From the NCBI RefSeq assembly GCF_016888445.1, contig NZ_JAFEKF010000003.1:279429-343428 (forward strand): a DNA stretch of 64,000 nt. The letters are read 5' to 3'. A model generated the notes under the pieces. It searched no databases. It was not told where the DNA came from and saw only the letters and a list, made by a program, of their open reading frames with translations. Shown piece after piece: positions 9,201-18,290 of this stretch. Source of the DNA: Marinomonas ostreistagni (GTDB taxonomy: Bacteria; Pseudomonadota; Gammaproteobacteria; Pseudomonadales; Marinomonadaceae). Each line of letters opens with the position of its first letter. Within the stretch, counting starts at the first letter, position 1. Both the position numbers and the translations under genes were made by a program.

Positions 9201-9235
9201 AAAAGGCCGAGAGTTTGCGCTCTCGGCCTTTTTTT
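9201..9235. terminator. Bidirectional rho-independent terminator
   Basis: AAAAGGCCGAGAG (9201-9213) pairs with CTCTCGGCCTTTT (9220-9232) around a 6-base loop and is followed by a T run to 9235. The A run on the left side lets it work on both strands, between the convergent solute-binding gene and glgA. The glgA stop codon lies inside the T run. Confidence 0.92.
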
Positions 9236-10670
9236 AGGCATCAGGACGCAGGCGTCGATACAGTGCGAGCCACTGATCACAAGCTTTATCCCAGCTGTGA
9301 TCTTGATTCATGGCGGTGGTCTGTAAGGTGCGCCAGCGTTCGGTGTCGGCAAAGGTATGCAGAGCCCGTTGGATCGTCTCGCCTAATGCTGTTGTGCTGG
9401 CATCGTAGAACACAAAGCCATTGGCCTCTGGACCGTCTTCAAAAACCGTATCGGCTAAGCCGCCGGTATGACGTACTAGCGGTAAGGTGCCGTATTTCAA
9501 AGCGTACAGTTGCGTCAGACCACACGGTTCAAAGCGCGATGGGATTAATAGCACGTCAACGCCTGCTTGTAGGCGGTGTGAGTAAGCTTCGTCATAGCCG
9601 ATACGAATACTCACTTGCTCTGGGAAGCGTGCCTGTAGATTCAGGTATTGTAACTCTAGCGCTTTATCTCCAGAGCCTAGTAACACTAGCATGGCGCCTT
9701 GTTCTAGTGCTGGAATAATAGCTTCAGGAATTAGGTCGAGACCTTTCTGCTCGGTGAGGCGGCTCACCACGCCAAAAACCACAGCATCAGCGCGCTCAGG
9801 CAGATTATTCTCACGCTGCAGTGCCAGTTTGTTTTTCAGCTTGCCATCAAGGTTGTTAGCAGTGTATTGCTGCGCGATATGACCATCTCGCTCCGGTGAC
9901 CATTCGTTGTAATCTACACCATTTAGAATACCGCTTAGTTTGTGTCGCAGGGCAGCAAGCGTACCATCTAAACCATCGCCAAAAGCAGGTGTAAGGATTT
10001 CAGCGGCGTAAGTCGGGCTCACTGTGGTGATGGCGTCGGCGTAAACCAGCCCCGCTTTAAGGGCAGAATAGCGGCCGTAAAACTCCATGCCATGCAAGGA
10101 AAGGAGTTCATTGGACAGGCGCGTCTCAGGGTAGCTTGCTAGGTCAAAACTGCCGTTGTAGCGCAAGTTATGCACAGTAGTCACGATTGGGATATGGTTG
10201 AGCTTCCAGCTTTTAAGATAGGCTGCGGCAAAACCGGTTTGCCAATCGTTGAGGTGTAAAATGTCGGGCTGCCAACCTAATAAGTGGCCATGTTGCGCGA
10301 CAAAAGCGCAGGCCCAAGAGAAGGCTGCAAAGCGTAAATGGTTGTCTTGAAAGTCTTGACCTTGCGGGTCCAGATAGGGGCCTCCTTCGCGTTCGAAGAG
10401 GCTTTGGCACTGCACAAGATAAATTGGCAACTCGCTATCCGGCAGGGTTGCCTGCAGCAAGTGTAGGTCACCCACACCAAATGGATTGCCAAGATTGACG
10501 CTTTGGTGAATGGCGCTGACCTTTTCAAGCATGCCTGAGTAGGCGGGCATGATAACTTGAATATCGAGTCCTTTTTGGCGTAAGGCGACGGGTAATGCTC
10601 CGGCAACATCTGCAAGACCGCCGGTTTTAATAAGAGGATGTATTTCAGATGATGCGAAGAGTATTTTCAT
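9234..10670 (-). CDS. glgA: Glycogen synthase (ADP-glucose)
   Basis: The 478-residue GT5 enzyme adds glucosyl units from ADP-glucose to alpha-1,4-glucan in the cytoplasm. The N-terminal substrate motif KTGGLADVAGALP starts at Lys15. The C-terminal GT-B half contains SRLTEQKGLDLI, the PSRFEPCGLTQLYALKYG signature and VRHTGGLADTV. Length fits the bacterial family. It is divergent from glgC, with a 96-base shared promoter region. The branching and phosphorylase genes (glgB, glgX, glgP) are not in this window. The start ATG at 10670 gives the canonical MKILFASSE opening. Confidence 0.96.
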   Translation of the reverse strand: MKILFASSEIHPLIKTGGLADVAGALPVALRQKGLDIQVIMPAYSGMLEKVSAIHQSVNLGNPFGVGDLHLLQATLPDSELPIYLVQCQSLFEREGGPYLDPQGQDFQDNHLRFAAFSWACAFVAQHGHLLGWQPDILHLNDWQTGFAAAYLKSWKLNHIPIVTTVHNLRYNGSFDLASYPETRLSNELLSLHGMEFYGRYSALKAGLVYADAITTVSPTYAAEILTPAFGDGLDGTLAALRHKLSGILNGVDYNEWSPERDGHIAQQYTANNLDGKLKNKLALQRENNLPERADAVVFGVVSRLTEQKGLDLIPEAIIPALEQGAMLVLLGSGDKALELQYLNLQARFPEQVSIRIGYDEAYSHRLQAGVDVLLIPSRFEPCGLTQLYALKYGTLPLVRHTGGLADTVFEDGPEANGFVFYDASTTALGETIQRALHTFADTERWRTLQTTAMNQDHSWDKACDQWLALYRRLRPDA

Positions 10671-10766
10671 AATTCCGTTTTCGTATTGATTTAGTAATAT
10701 GACCAGAGTATATCTAAATAAATGCCTAGTGTGGTGTTAGGCTTGGATAAATTGTAAAGGTGAAAT

Positions 10767-12026
10767 ATGGATTTAAATGCCGCGCGTATGAAAACACTTT
10801 CGTTGATTCTAGCGGGAGGTCGAGGATCAAGACTGAAGCAATTAACCGATCACAGGTCCAAGCCAGCGGTGCCAATCGCCGGTAAGTATAAAATCATAGA
10901 TTTTCCGCTGTCCAACTGCATTAACTCTGGGATGAGAAAAATTGCAGTGCTGACACAGTATCGCTCGCACACCCTAAATCAGCATGTACAGCGTGGTTGG
11001 AACTTTTTGCGTTCGGATTTCAATGAGTTCATCGAGCTTTGGCCTGCCCAGCAACAAACCGGTGAAGAGTGGTACCGTGGTACCGCCGATGCGGTGTATC
11101 AGAACTTCAAGATGATTGATTCACTTGATAGTGAATACATTCTTATCTTGGCGGGGGATCATGTGTATCGCCAAGATTACAGTCTGATGTTGCAAGAGCA
11201 TATAGAGAACAATGCTGATGTGACGGTAGCGTGTATCGAGGTGCCGATCAAAGAAGCTGACCAGTTTGGCATTATGCATGTAGATGAAGACGACAATATT
11301 ATCGCCTTTGAAGAAAAGCCCACTAACCCGCCTACCATGCCAGGTAAACCTGACGTATCTTTGGCCAGCATGGGGATTTATATCTTCAGCACGCAGTTTT
11401 TGCGCGATAACTTGATGAATGATGCCCAAGACTGTGAGTCTAGTCATGACTTTGGTAAAGACTTAATTCCATTGTTTGTCGGTCGCTCAAAAATTAAAGC
11501 CCATCACTTTTCTAAAAGCTGTATTCAAAACGATAGTTACCCAGATAAACCTTATTGGCGCGACGTAGGTACCTTGACCGCTTATTGGGAATCCAATATG
11601 GATCTCACAAAACTGGTGCCGGAGCTTGATCTTTATGACGAGTCTTGGCCGATTCGCACCACCCATTACCAGCGACCTGCCGCTAAGTTTAACTACAACT
11701 ACGAGGAGCGTATCGGTACGGCATTAAATTCTGTGGTGTCTGCGGGATGCATCGTATCAGGCTCAACCGTTGAGCAATCGATTCTGTTTAATAATGTGCG
11801 CGTGAACTCTTATTCACATGTTAAGAAGTCCGTGGTGTTACCACGCTGTGATATCGGTCGTTATTGTCAATTAACCAATGTGGTGGTGGATTCGGATACG
11901 CATATTCCGCCGCATACCATTATTGGCGAAGACCCTGTTGCAGATGCTGAGCGCTTTTACCGGAATGAAGATGGCATTGTGTTGGTGACACAAGCCATGG
12001 TCGACAAGCTGGAGCCTGTGACATAG
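10767..12026 (+). CDS. glgC: Glucose-1-phosphate adenylyltransferase
   Basis: This 419-residue enzyme makes ADP-glucose from glucose-1-phosphate and ATP, the committed step of glycogen synthesis. The nucleotidyltransferase motif LILAGGRGSRL lies at about residues 13-23. KPAVPIAGKYKIIDFPLSN is typical of the family, GDHVYRQDY carries the metal site, and a C-terminal left-handed beta-helix carries the regulatory region. The family is allosterically controlled by glycolytic intermediates and AMP. AAAGGTGAAAT before the ATG supplies a ribosome binding site. It pairs divergently with glgA, its direct pathway partner. Confidence 0.96.
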   Translation: MDLNAARMKTLSLILAGGRGSRLKQLTDHRSKPAVPIAGKYKIIDFPLSNCINSGMRKIAVLTQYRSHTLNQHVQRGWNFLRSDFNEFIELWPAQQQTGEEWYRGTADAVYQNFKMIDSLDSEYILILAGDHVYRQDYSLMLQEHIENNADVTVACIEVPIKEADQFGIMHVDEDDNIIAFEEKPTNPPTMPGKPDVSLASMGIYIFSTQFLRDNLMNDAQDCESSHDFGKDLIPLFVGRSKIKAHHFSKSCIQNDSYPDKPYWRDVGTLTAYWESNMDLTKLVPELDLYDESWPIRTTHYQRPAAKFNYNYEERIGTALNSVVSAGCIVSGSTVEQSILFNNVRVNSYSHVKKSVVLPRCDIGRYCQLTNVVVDSDTHIPPHTIIGEDPVADAERFYRNEDGIVLVTQAMVDKLEPVT

Positions 12027-12035
12027 GGAGTCCCC

Positions 12036-12064
12036 AGAGCAGCTAGTTTGAGACTGGCTGCTCT
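12036..12064. terminator. Strong hairpin between convergent genes, possible terminator
   Basis: AGAGCAGCTAGT (12036-12047) pairs with ACTGGCTGCTCT (12053-12064) as 12 pairs with one wobble and a 5-base loop. It follows glgC by 9 bases, and its right arm lies in the 3' end of the convergent TraB-like gene. No clean T run follows on either strand, so intrinsic termination is uncertain. Confidence 0.45.
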
Positions 12065-12978
12065 ATGCTTTGGGGCACGACACGTTGCACACGATAACCT
12101 TTGCGCTCGAGTTCTTTCTGTATACTGTTAGGTCCAGTCAAATGTAATGCCCCCACCACAACAAATGTTGTGACCCGCCGCGTTGGTGATTGATTCAAAT
12201 AAATACTAATGACATCCGCCATATGGCGATTGCGACGATCGAGTAAGAACGTCATCATCGGTTTTAAGTCAGGATTATCCAGCACGTCTTGATAGACAAA
12301 GTTATACAGCCCGTCGGCATCACCTTCACGCCAATACTCAGTCATTTGTGCCATATAATCGCTATCATCCATTTGCGTCAAACTGCTTTTGAGCATGGCG
12401 AGTTGTGCTCGAAAAGGCGCGTTGGCTATGGCATTGATTTGCTGTGTTAAGGTTTCTAGCTCAAGGATAGGGAGCTGGCGTTCTTGTGCGCGCGTCAAAA
12501 AATGCAGGTCAATGCCGTAGTTGGCGTCATAGTTGGCTTGTTTGAGTTGGTGCTGGGTTAATTGTTCGACCAGCATCCAAGGGCGTAGGTGAAGAGCGCG
12601 TTGATAGTCGCTACCACTTGTCTCAGCGTAATGTTTAAGCTGATCAAGTTCATGGTCACTAAGATAGGCTTCTAAAGTATGTCCTGCTGGCAACCACATT
12701 TTGCTTTGTACTAAGCGTGCCGAGGTATTGGCATCCAACGTTTGTGGGTTGAGTTCGACGGCTAAGCGATCAGCTTGGGCAAAAGCCTCCTGATACACTG
12801 ACGGTAGAGGATAGTAGTCTTGTGTCAGAGCGTGGATTGAGCCCACTAAGTAAACCAGTGCCCCTTGATGTTGTACCTGCCACATAAAAGGCAAGTTCTG
12901 GGCGTGGCTAAGGCCTGAGTACACTAGTACTAAGCAAATGAAAGCGCTAGACTTGATGAAATTTTTTAGGGCATGCAT
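12043..12978 (-). CDS. TraB/GumN (YbaP-like) family protein, exported
   Basis: From the ATG at 12978 the protein has 311 residues and begins with a signal peptide (MHALKNFIKSSAFICLVLV, cut near SHA-QNL). Family marks are YLVGSIHALTQDYYPLP near the mature N-terminus and FVVVGALHLTGPNSI near the C-terminus. These are the two conserved metal-binding GxxH-type motifs of the TraB/PrgY/GumN superfamily, proposed to be related to the Tiki metalloproteases. The exact substrate is unknown. An upstream in-frame GTG at 13005 would add nine residues and spoil the signal peptide start, so I did not choose it. The gene is convergent with glgC. Confidence 0.8.
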   Translation of the reverse strand: MHALKNFIKSSAFICLVLVYSGLSHAQNLPFMWQVQHQGALVYLVGSIHALTQDYYPLPSVYQEAFAQADRLAVELNPQTLDANTSARLVQSKMWLPAGHTLEAYLSDHELDQLKHYAETSGSDYQRALHLRPWMLVEQLTQHQLKQANYDANYGIDLHFLTRAQERQLPILELETLTQQINAIANAPFRAQLAMLKSSLTQMDDSDYMAQMTEYWREGDADGLYNFVYQDVLDNPDLKPMMTFLLDRRNRHMADVISIYLNQSPTRRVTTFVVVGALHLTGPNSIQKELERKGYRVQRVVPQSIEQPVSN

Positions 12979-13011
12979 AAGGTCATAGTGCGGGCAATAA
13001 AACACAGTGGC

Positions 13012-13034
13012 TTATCCCCGCTGCTTGTGGATAA
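13012..13034. promoter_or_regulatory. Pair of DnaA-box-like 9-mers
   Basis: TGTGGATAA at 13026-13034 is the exact reverse complement of the consensus DnaA box TTATCCACA. TTATCCCCG at 13012-13020 is a weaker copy in the opposite orientation, 5 bases away. They lie in the promoter region between the TraB-like gene and ribE. The match is seen directly; binding is inference. Confidence 0.4.
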
Positions 13035-13179
13035 CCCCTGTAGAGACTATGTGATAACTTGCTCAAAGCCTTTAATTGTGGGCGTTGAGACAGGTTAGTA
13101 TATTTATTCTCCAGTGGCGATACAAAGCCTCTATATGACCGTTGAGAAGCCATGCCAAAGTTTGATTGAGGATCTTTAT

Positions 13180-13809
13180 ATGTTTACTGGTATTGTTCAA
13201 GGTATGGCGCAAGTTGAGTCCTGTCAAGCAGATGGACGCAATATGCGCTTACAAATCCGTTTTCCTCAAGGCATCATGCTTAATCAGCAGCTCGGTGCAA
13301 GTGTTGCGATCAATGGTGTGTGTTTAACCGTCGCGAAGATGGAAGCCGATATCCTGACCTTTGATGTGATTGATACCACTCTTAATCTCACTAACATCGG
13401 TACGTTAACACCTGGCACACAAGTTAACTTTGAGCGTGCCGCCAAAATGGGTGATGAAATCGGTGGGCACGTAATGTCTGGCCATATTATGACGACCGTT
13501 ACTGTGCGTCAGGTAGAGCAGGTGAAGGAGAGCTACCACTTACGCTTTGCGGTGGATAATCCAGAAGTGGACGCGCGCCGTTATTTATTTGATAAAGGTT
13601 ATGTGGGCTTAAATGGCGCCAGTTTGACCATCAGTGATATTGGCGATGACTGGATCGAAGTATCTTTAATTCCTGAAACTTTACGCTTAACCACATTTGG
13701 CCTGCTTAAAGAGGGTGATAAGGTCAATCTAGAGATTGATGCGCATACGCAAGCGACGGTTGATACGGTGGAGCGTGTGTTAAAGCAGCGCGGCATCGTT
13801 TTGCCCTAG
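13180..13809 (+). CDS. ribE: Riboflavin synthase, alpha subunit
   Basis: The 209-residue enzyme dismutates 6,7-dimethyl-8-ribityllumazine to riboflavin. It has two homologous lumazine-binding barrels: the first opens MFTGIVQGMA and carries GASVAINGVCLTV and EIGGHVMSGHI; the second carries GYVGLNGASLTIS. The open frame extends to 13114, but the conserved MFTGIV start is at 13180, with GAGG at 13168-13171 in front. No FMN riboswitch motif is visible upstream, and no other rib gene is adjacent. E. coli calls this gene ribC; many genomes use ribE. Confidence 0.93.
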   Translation: MFTGIVQGMAQVESCQADGRNMRLQIRFPQGIMLNQQLGASVAINGVCLTVAKMEADILTFDVIDTTLNLTNIGTLTPGTQVNFERAAKMGDEIGGHVMSGHIMTTVTVRQVEQVKESYHLRFAVDNPEVDARRYLFDKGYVGLNGASLTISDIGDDWIEVSLIPETLRLTTFGLLKEGDKVNLEIDAHTQATVDTVERVLKQRGIVLP

Positions 13810-13869
13810 TGAATGCGTAACTTAGGCGCGCAACCGTTGAAATAAATGGTGTCTAGCACGGATTTTCGA

Positions 13870-13960
13870 TAGAATGCGCGCCATATTTTACCCTGAGAAC
13901 CTGTTTATAAGTCTTTTACTCGCTGTTTGATGACATCAAGATAGTTGGCTTATCAACAGG
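13870..13960 (+). promoter_or_regulatory. lepA -10 element and structured leader
   Basis: TAGAAT (13870-13875) followed by GCGCGCC looks like a -10 box with a GC-rich discriminator; the -35 is poor. The leader then holds CCTGTTTATAAG (13900-13911), which pairs with CTTATCAACAGG (13949-13960) at 11 of 12 positions. Inside the loop is the perfect palindrome TTGATGACATCAA (13927-13939). This would give a nested hairpin in the mRNA just before lepA. Confidence 0.5.
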
Positions 13961-13998
13961 TACTCTTATAGAAATCGCTTTTAAAGTGTGAGTGTAAC

Positions 13999-15801
13999 GT
14001 GTCAAACAATCTAAAGCACATCCGAAATTTTTCTATCATAGCGCACATTGACCATGGTAAATCGACCTTAGCCGATCGTTTTATCCAGAGCTGTGAAGGT
14101 TTGAGCGAGCGTGAAATGGCCAACCAAGTCTTGGACTCGATGGACATTGAACGTGAGCGCGGCATTACCATCAAGGCACAAAGTGTGACGTTGGACTACG
14201 ATTCAGCCGACGGTAACACCTACCAACTTAACTTTATCGATACCCCAGGACACGTGGACTTTTCTTACGAAGTGTCGCGCTCATTAGCGGCCTGTGAAGG
14301 CGCTTTGTTGGTGGTCGATGCGGCACAAGGCGTGGAAGCACAGTCCGTCGCTAACTGTTATACGGCAATCGAACAAGGCCTTGAGGTCATGCCGGTGCTT
14401 AACAAAATCGACTTGCCACAAGCCGACCCAGTGCGTGTGGCAGAGGAGATCGAAGAGATCATCGGTATCGATGCTACCGATGCGGTGACTTGTTCGGCCA
14501 AAACTGGCATGGGCGTGGAAGATGTCCTAGAGCGCTTGATCAAAACTGTTCCACCACCAGAGGGTGATACCGAAGCACCTTTGCAAGCTTTGATCATCGA
14601 TTCATGGTTTGACAACTATCTAGGCGTGGTGTCTTTGGTGCGTATCAAGCAAGGTACGCTGCGCAAAAAAGACAAGATCTTCATCAAGTCGACTAAGCAA
14701 ACGCATCCAGTAGATATGGTGGGTATCTTTACGCCTAAGCGTACTGAGACCGGCGTGTTGCGTGCAGGTGAAGTAGGCTATGTAGTGGCCGGTATCAAAG
14801 ATATCTTAGGTGCGCCAGTGGGTGACACTATTACTCATACGCATACGCAAGATGTGCCTATGGTCTCAGGTTTCCAAAAAGTGAAGCCGCAGGTCTACGC
14901 TGGACTTTTCCCAGTCAGTGCAGACGACTACGAAGATTTCCGTGAGGCATTGGGCAAGCTGACCCTAAACGATGCTTCATTGTTCTACGAACCAGAATCC
15001 TCTGACGCGCTAGGCTTCGGTTTCCGTTGTGGCTTCTTAGGTATGCTGCACATGGAAATCATCCAAGAGCGTTTAGAGCGTGAATACGATTTGGATTTGA
15101 TCACTACGGCACCGACAGTAGTGTACAAGGTTGAGCTTAATAACGGCGATATTATCGACGTTGATAGCCCTTCTAAAATGCCCGATCCAGGTACGATCAA
15201 AGAAATGAGCGAGCCGATTGTTGAGGCCAACATTCTAGTACCGCAAGATTATTTGGGTAACGTAATCAACTTGTGTGTTGAAAAGCGTGGTATTCAAAAA
15301 GATATGCAGTACATCGGTAGCCAAGTGCAGTTGCGCTACCACTTGCCGATGAACGAAGTGGTGTTGGATTTCTTTGATCGCCTTAAATCTTGTAGCCGTG
15401 GTTTTGCGTCACTGGATTACTCATTCCATCATTTTGAAGCGGCGCCATTATGTCGTTTGGATATTTTGATCAATGGTGACCGAGTGGATGCGCTTGCTTT
15501 GATCATGCACCGTGACAACGTTCAAACCAAAGGTCGTGCGTTGTGTGAAAAAATGAAAGAGTTGATTCCACGTCAAATGTTTGATGTCGCGATTCAAGGC
15601 GCTGTAGGGGCGAAAGTGATTGCGCGTACGACGGTAAAAGCGATGCGTAAAAACGTTACTGCCAAGTGTTACGGTGGTGATGTAAGTCGTAAGAAGAAGC
15701 TGTTGCAGAAGCAGAAAGAGGGTAAGAAACGTATGAAGCAAGTAGGTAACGTTGAAGTTCCTCAAGCTGCGTTCTTAGCCGCCTTACAAGTAGACAGCTA
15801 G
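13999..15801 (+). CDS. lepA: Elongation factor 4 (LepA), ribosome back-translocase GTPase
   Basis: The 600-residue translational GTPase binds the ribosome and acts on stalled or misassembled complexes. The G1 loop AHIDHGKST is at residues 15-23. ERERGITIK is switch [13 protein letters not shown] is G3, NKIDLP is G4, and the C-terminal domain ends in [18 protein letters not shown]. The start codon is GTG at 13999, which gives [12 protein letters not shown]. It heads a block with lepB, rnc, era, recO and acpS, although a terminator separates it from lepB. The leader upstream is strongly self-complementary. Confidence 0.97.
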   Translation: MSNNLKHIRNFSIIAHIDHGKSTLADRFIQSCEGLSEREMANQVLDSMDIERERGITIKAQSVTLDYDSADGNTYQLNFIDTPGHVDFSYEVSRSLAACEGALLVVDAAQGVEAQSVANCYTAIEQGLEVMPVLNKIDLPQADPVRVAEEIEEIIGIDATDAVTCSAKTGMGVEDVLERLIKTVPPPEGDTEAPLQALIIDSWFDNYLGVVSLVRIKQGTLRKKDKIFIKSTKQTHPVDMVGIFTPKRTETGVLRAGEVGYVVAGIKDILGAPVGDTITHTHTQDVPMVSGFQKVKPQVYAGLFPVSADDYEDFREALGKLTLNDASLFYEPESSDALGFGFRCGFLGMLHMEIIQERLEREYDLDLITTAPTVVYKVELNNGDIIDVDSPSKMPDPGTIKEMSEPIVEANILVPQDYLGNVINLCVEKRGIQKDMQYIGSQVQLRYHLPMNEVVLDFFDRLKSCSRGFASLDYSFHHFEAAPLCRLDILINGDRVDALALIMHRDNVQTKGRALCEKMKELIPRQMFDVAIQGAVGAKVIARTTVKAMRKNVTAKCYGGDVSRKKKLLQKQKEGKKRMKQVGNVEVPQAAFLAALQVDS

Positions 15802-15812
15802 TAGGATCTATC

Positions 15813-15839
15813 AGAGCCGCAAACCTGCGGCTCTTTTTC
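15813..15839 (+). terminator. Rho-independent terminator or attenuator between lepA and lepB
   Basis: AGAGCCGCA (15813-15821) and TGCGGCTCT (15826-15834) form a perfect 9-base stem with a 4-base loop, followed by five T. lepB starts only 13 bases later and has no room for a separate promoter, so this is probably a partial terminator that tunes expression. Confidence 0.85.
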
Positions 15840-15852
15840 TTGGAGAAATAGC

Positions 15853-16677
15853 ATGGATTTTGATTTTGAGTTAATCCTGGCGCTTGCTTTCATCGTGACC
15901 TTTGCTGCTTGGATCTACGATCGTATTGTATATGCCCCAAAGCGTAAGGCAGTGCTGGCTGAAATGGCGCCACAAGCGAGTGCCGCATTGGATAAGAATG
16001 CAAAGCAAAAGTTGGCTGATACACCTAAGTGGCTGACAGAAGTGAAGTCCTATTTTGTCATCATTGCGGTGATTTTTGGTTTGCGTTCATTTGTGGTAGA
16101 ACCGTTTCAGATACCTTCAGGTTCTATGTTGCCAACTCTGGAAATTGGTGACTTCATCTTAGTTAATAAGATCGACTATGGTTTACGTCTACCGGTTTTG
16201 AATACCACGCTGATTCCGACTACGGAGCCTGAGCGCGGTGATGTGGTGGTGTTTAAATACCCGCAAAACCCGAGTTTGAACTATATTAAACGCATGATCG
16301 GTTTGCCGGGTGATGTGATTAGCTATCACAACAAGCGTTTAATGGTGAACGGTAAGCTAGTTGAGGAAGACTTACTAGCTGAATTACAGACTTCTTTGAA
16401 TCCAAGTCGTGAACCTGCCGCGGTGTATCGTGAAGACCTCGCTGGCGTGTCACATGACATTTATAAGAGCTACCGTAGCAATCCTTTGGAAGGGGATTGG
16501 GTGGTGCCTGAAGGGCATTACTTTGTCATGGGTGACAACCGTGATAACAGTGCGGACAGCCGTGTTTGGGGCTTTGTACCAGAACAAAATTTAAAAGGCC
16601 GAGCGTTTTATGTTTGGTTGCATTGGGATGAGTTTTTCAGTCTCCCAAGCTTTAAGAATAATGGTTTAATTGATTAG
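15853..16677 (+). CDS. lepB: Signal peptidase I
   Basis: This 274-residue inner-membrane protease cleaves signal peptides of exported proteins. Two membrane helices sit at about 6-26 and 60-79. The catalytic Ser91 is in PSGSM and the general base Lys146 is in [10 protein letters not shown]; both fall on the same numbers as the E. coli enzyme. [11 protein letters not shown] is the conserved box E. It is somewhat shorter than E. coli LepB (324), which has a longer periplasmic insertion. It lies in the lepA-lepB-rnc-era order typical of gammaproteobacteria; TTGGAGAAATAGC before the ATG supplies the ribosome binding site. Confidence 0.97.
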   Translation: MDFDFELILALAFIVTFAAWIYDRIVYAPKRKAVLAEMAPQASAALDKNAKQKLADTPKWLTEVKSYFVIIAVIFGLRSFVVEPFQIPSGSMLPTLEIGDFILVNKIDYGLRLPVLNTTLIPTTEPERGDVVVFKYPQNPSLNYIKRMIGLPGDVISYHNKRLMVNGKLVEEDLLAELQTSLNPSREPAAVYREDLAGVSHDIYKSYRSNPLEGDWVVPEGHYFVMGDNRDNSADSRVWGFVPEQNLKGRAFYVWLHWDEFFSLPSFKNNGLID

Positions 16678-16694
16678 TACTTTTTGGAGAAATT

Positions 16695-17372
16695 TTGAGC
16701 TCTCTTTATGACAAACTGTGTCGGCGCATTGGTTACTTTTTTGCCGACCTTGGACTGCTAGAATTGGCGTTAACACACCGTAGTTTCGGTGGTAAAAACA
16801 ATGAGCGCCTTGAGTTTCTAGGAGACTCGATTTTGAATTATGTCATCGCTGAGGACCTGTTCCATCGCTTTCCTAAAGCAAAGGAAGGGGAGTTAAGCCG
16901 ACTGCGTGCTTCGCTAGTAAAAGGCGATACCTTGGCGGAGTTGGCACGCGAATTCAAATTAGGTGATTTTTTGAAACTCGGCGCTGGCGAATTAAAAAGT
17001 GGTGGCTTTCGTCGTGATTCCATCCTAGCGGATGCGGTTGAGGGAATTATCGGTGCCATCTACTTGGATGCTGGTATGGATGTTTGCCGTCAGCACATTT
17101 TGGAGTGGTACAAAGAGCGTCTTAATGCAACGTCTTTAAAGGTTGTGACCAAAGATGCGAAAACACGTTTGCAAGAGTTTTTGCAAGCTCGTAAGCATGC
17201 GCTGCCTCAGTATGAAGTAGTCGATATTGTTGGTGAGCCGCATGCGCAAACTTTCTTTGTCCACTGCCAAATTGAGTTGTTCGAAGTGCCGATAGAAGGC
17301 CAAGGCAACAGCCGTCGTATTGCTGAGCAGAACGCTGCTGAAAAAGCCCTAAAAGAGTTGGAAAAGAACTAG
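16695..17372 (+). CDS. rnc: Ribonuclease III
   Basis: The 225-residue enzyme cuts double-stranded RNA in rRNA precursors and mRNAs. The catalytic domain holds [18 protein letters not shown] (about 36-53) and the second acidic site in [15 protein letters not shown] (about 115-129). A dsRNA-binding domain occupies about 155-222, ending [16 protein letters not shown]. The start is TTG at 16695 with TTTGGAGA immediately before it; no ATG fits the conserved N-terminus. The stop codon abuts the era start codon with no gap, so translation of the two is probably coupled. Confidence 0.96.
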   Translation: MSSLYDKLCRRIGYFFADLGLLELALTHRSFGGKNNERLEFLGDSILNYVIAEDLFHRFPKAKEGELSRLRASLVKGDTLAELAREFKLGDFLKLGAGELKSGGFRRDSILADAVEGIIGAIYLDAGMDVCRQHILEWYKERLNATSLKVVTKDAKTRLQEFLQARKHALPQYEVVDIVGEPHAQTFFVHCQIELFEVPIEGQGNSRRIAEQNAAEKALKELEKN

Positions 17373-18287
17373 ATGCATAACGAAGAAACGTTTCAAGAGA
17401 TTACCCACTGTGGATTCGTCGCCATTGTTGGTCGCCCAAATGTCGGCAAATCAACACTGATGAATCACATTTTGGGGCAGAAACTATCGATTACATCGCG
17501 TAAACCGCAAACAACGCGTGATCAGATTCTAGGTGTGCAAACTCGCGGCCATATTCAAACTGTCTATGTCGACACGCCTGGGCTTCATAAAGGTCAAGAT
17601 AAAGCGATTAACCGCTATATGAACCGCACCGCCTCGTCGGCGTTAAAAGATGTCGATCTCGTGCTTTTTGTGATCGATGCTGAGCGCTGGACAGAAGAGG
17701 ACGATGTGGTGTTGTCACGGGTCCGCTACGCTGAGTGTCCGGTGGTGTTGGTTGTCAACAAAGTAGATAAGTTGGAAGAAAAAGACGAGCTTTTGCCGCG
17801 TTTGGCGCAGCTGTCTGAAAAAATGGAATTCGCGCAAATTGTTCCTATCTCAGCTTTGCGCAACAAGAACTTGGATCGTCTCGAAAATCTAGTAGAGAGC
17901 TATATTCCAGAAGGTCAGCAATACTACCCTGAAGATCAAATTACTAACCGCAGTTCGCGCTTTTTGGCGTCTGAGATCGTGCGTGAGAAGATTACTCGCC
18001 AGCTGGGTCAAGAAGTACCTTATGAGGTGGCGGTGCAAATCGAAGAGTTTGTCTTCGAAGGGTCAACCATTCATATCAGTGCCTTGATTCTGGTAGAGCG
18101 AGATGGTCAAAAGCGTATTATTATCGGTGAAAAGGGCTCAAAGATTAAGCTGATCGGTAAAGAAGCGCGCATTGATATGGAGAATTTGTTCCAGCAAAAG
18201 GTCATGCTTAACCTGTGGATCAAAGTGCGCTCAGGTTGGTCAGACGATGAACGCGCTCTGGCGAGCTTAGGCTATCAAGATGATTAA
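17373..18287 (+). CDS. era: GTPase Era, 30S subunit assembly factor
   Basis: The 304-residue protein binds the 3' end of 16S rRNA and helps mature the small subunit. The GTPase domain has GRPNVGKST (residues 20-28), the DTPGLH switch (about 68-73) and NKVDK (about 125-129). A C-terminal KH domain contains [18 protein letters not shown] (about 249-266). The gene follows rnc without a gap and precedes recO by 3 bases. Its partner enzymes (rnc) and other rRNA factors lie nearby, in line with coordinated ribosome biogenesis. Confidence 0.97.
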   Translation: MHNEETFQEITHCGFVAIVGRPNVGKSTLMNHILGQKLSITSRKPQTTRDQILGVQTRGHIQTVYVDTPGLHKGQDKAINRYMNRTASSALKDVDLVLFVIDAERWTEEDDVVLSRVRYAECPVVLVVNKVDKLEEKDELLPRLAQLSEKMEFAQIVPISALRNKNLDRLENLVESYIPEGQQYYPEDQITNRSSRFLASEIVREKITRQLGQEVPYEVAVQIEEFVFEGSTIHISALILVERDGQKRIIIGEKGSKIKLIGKEARIDMENLFQQKVMLNLWIKVRSGWSDDERALASLGYQDD

Positions 18288-18290
18288 GCC

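Noticed and set aside
9215..9718. Rightward 167-codon frame opposite glgA
   Set aside because: It lies antisense within glgA, has Arg- and Ser-rich shadow composition and starts at the terminator.
13006..13179. FMN riboswitch in front of ribE
   Set aside because: None of the conserved FMN-element boxes is visible.
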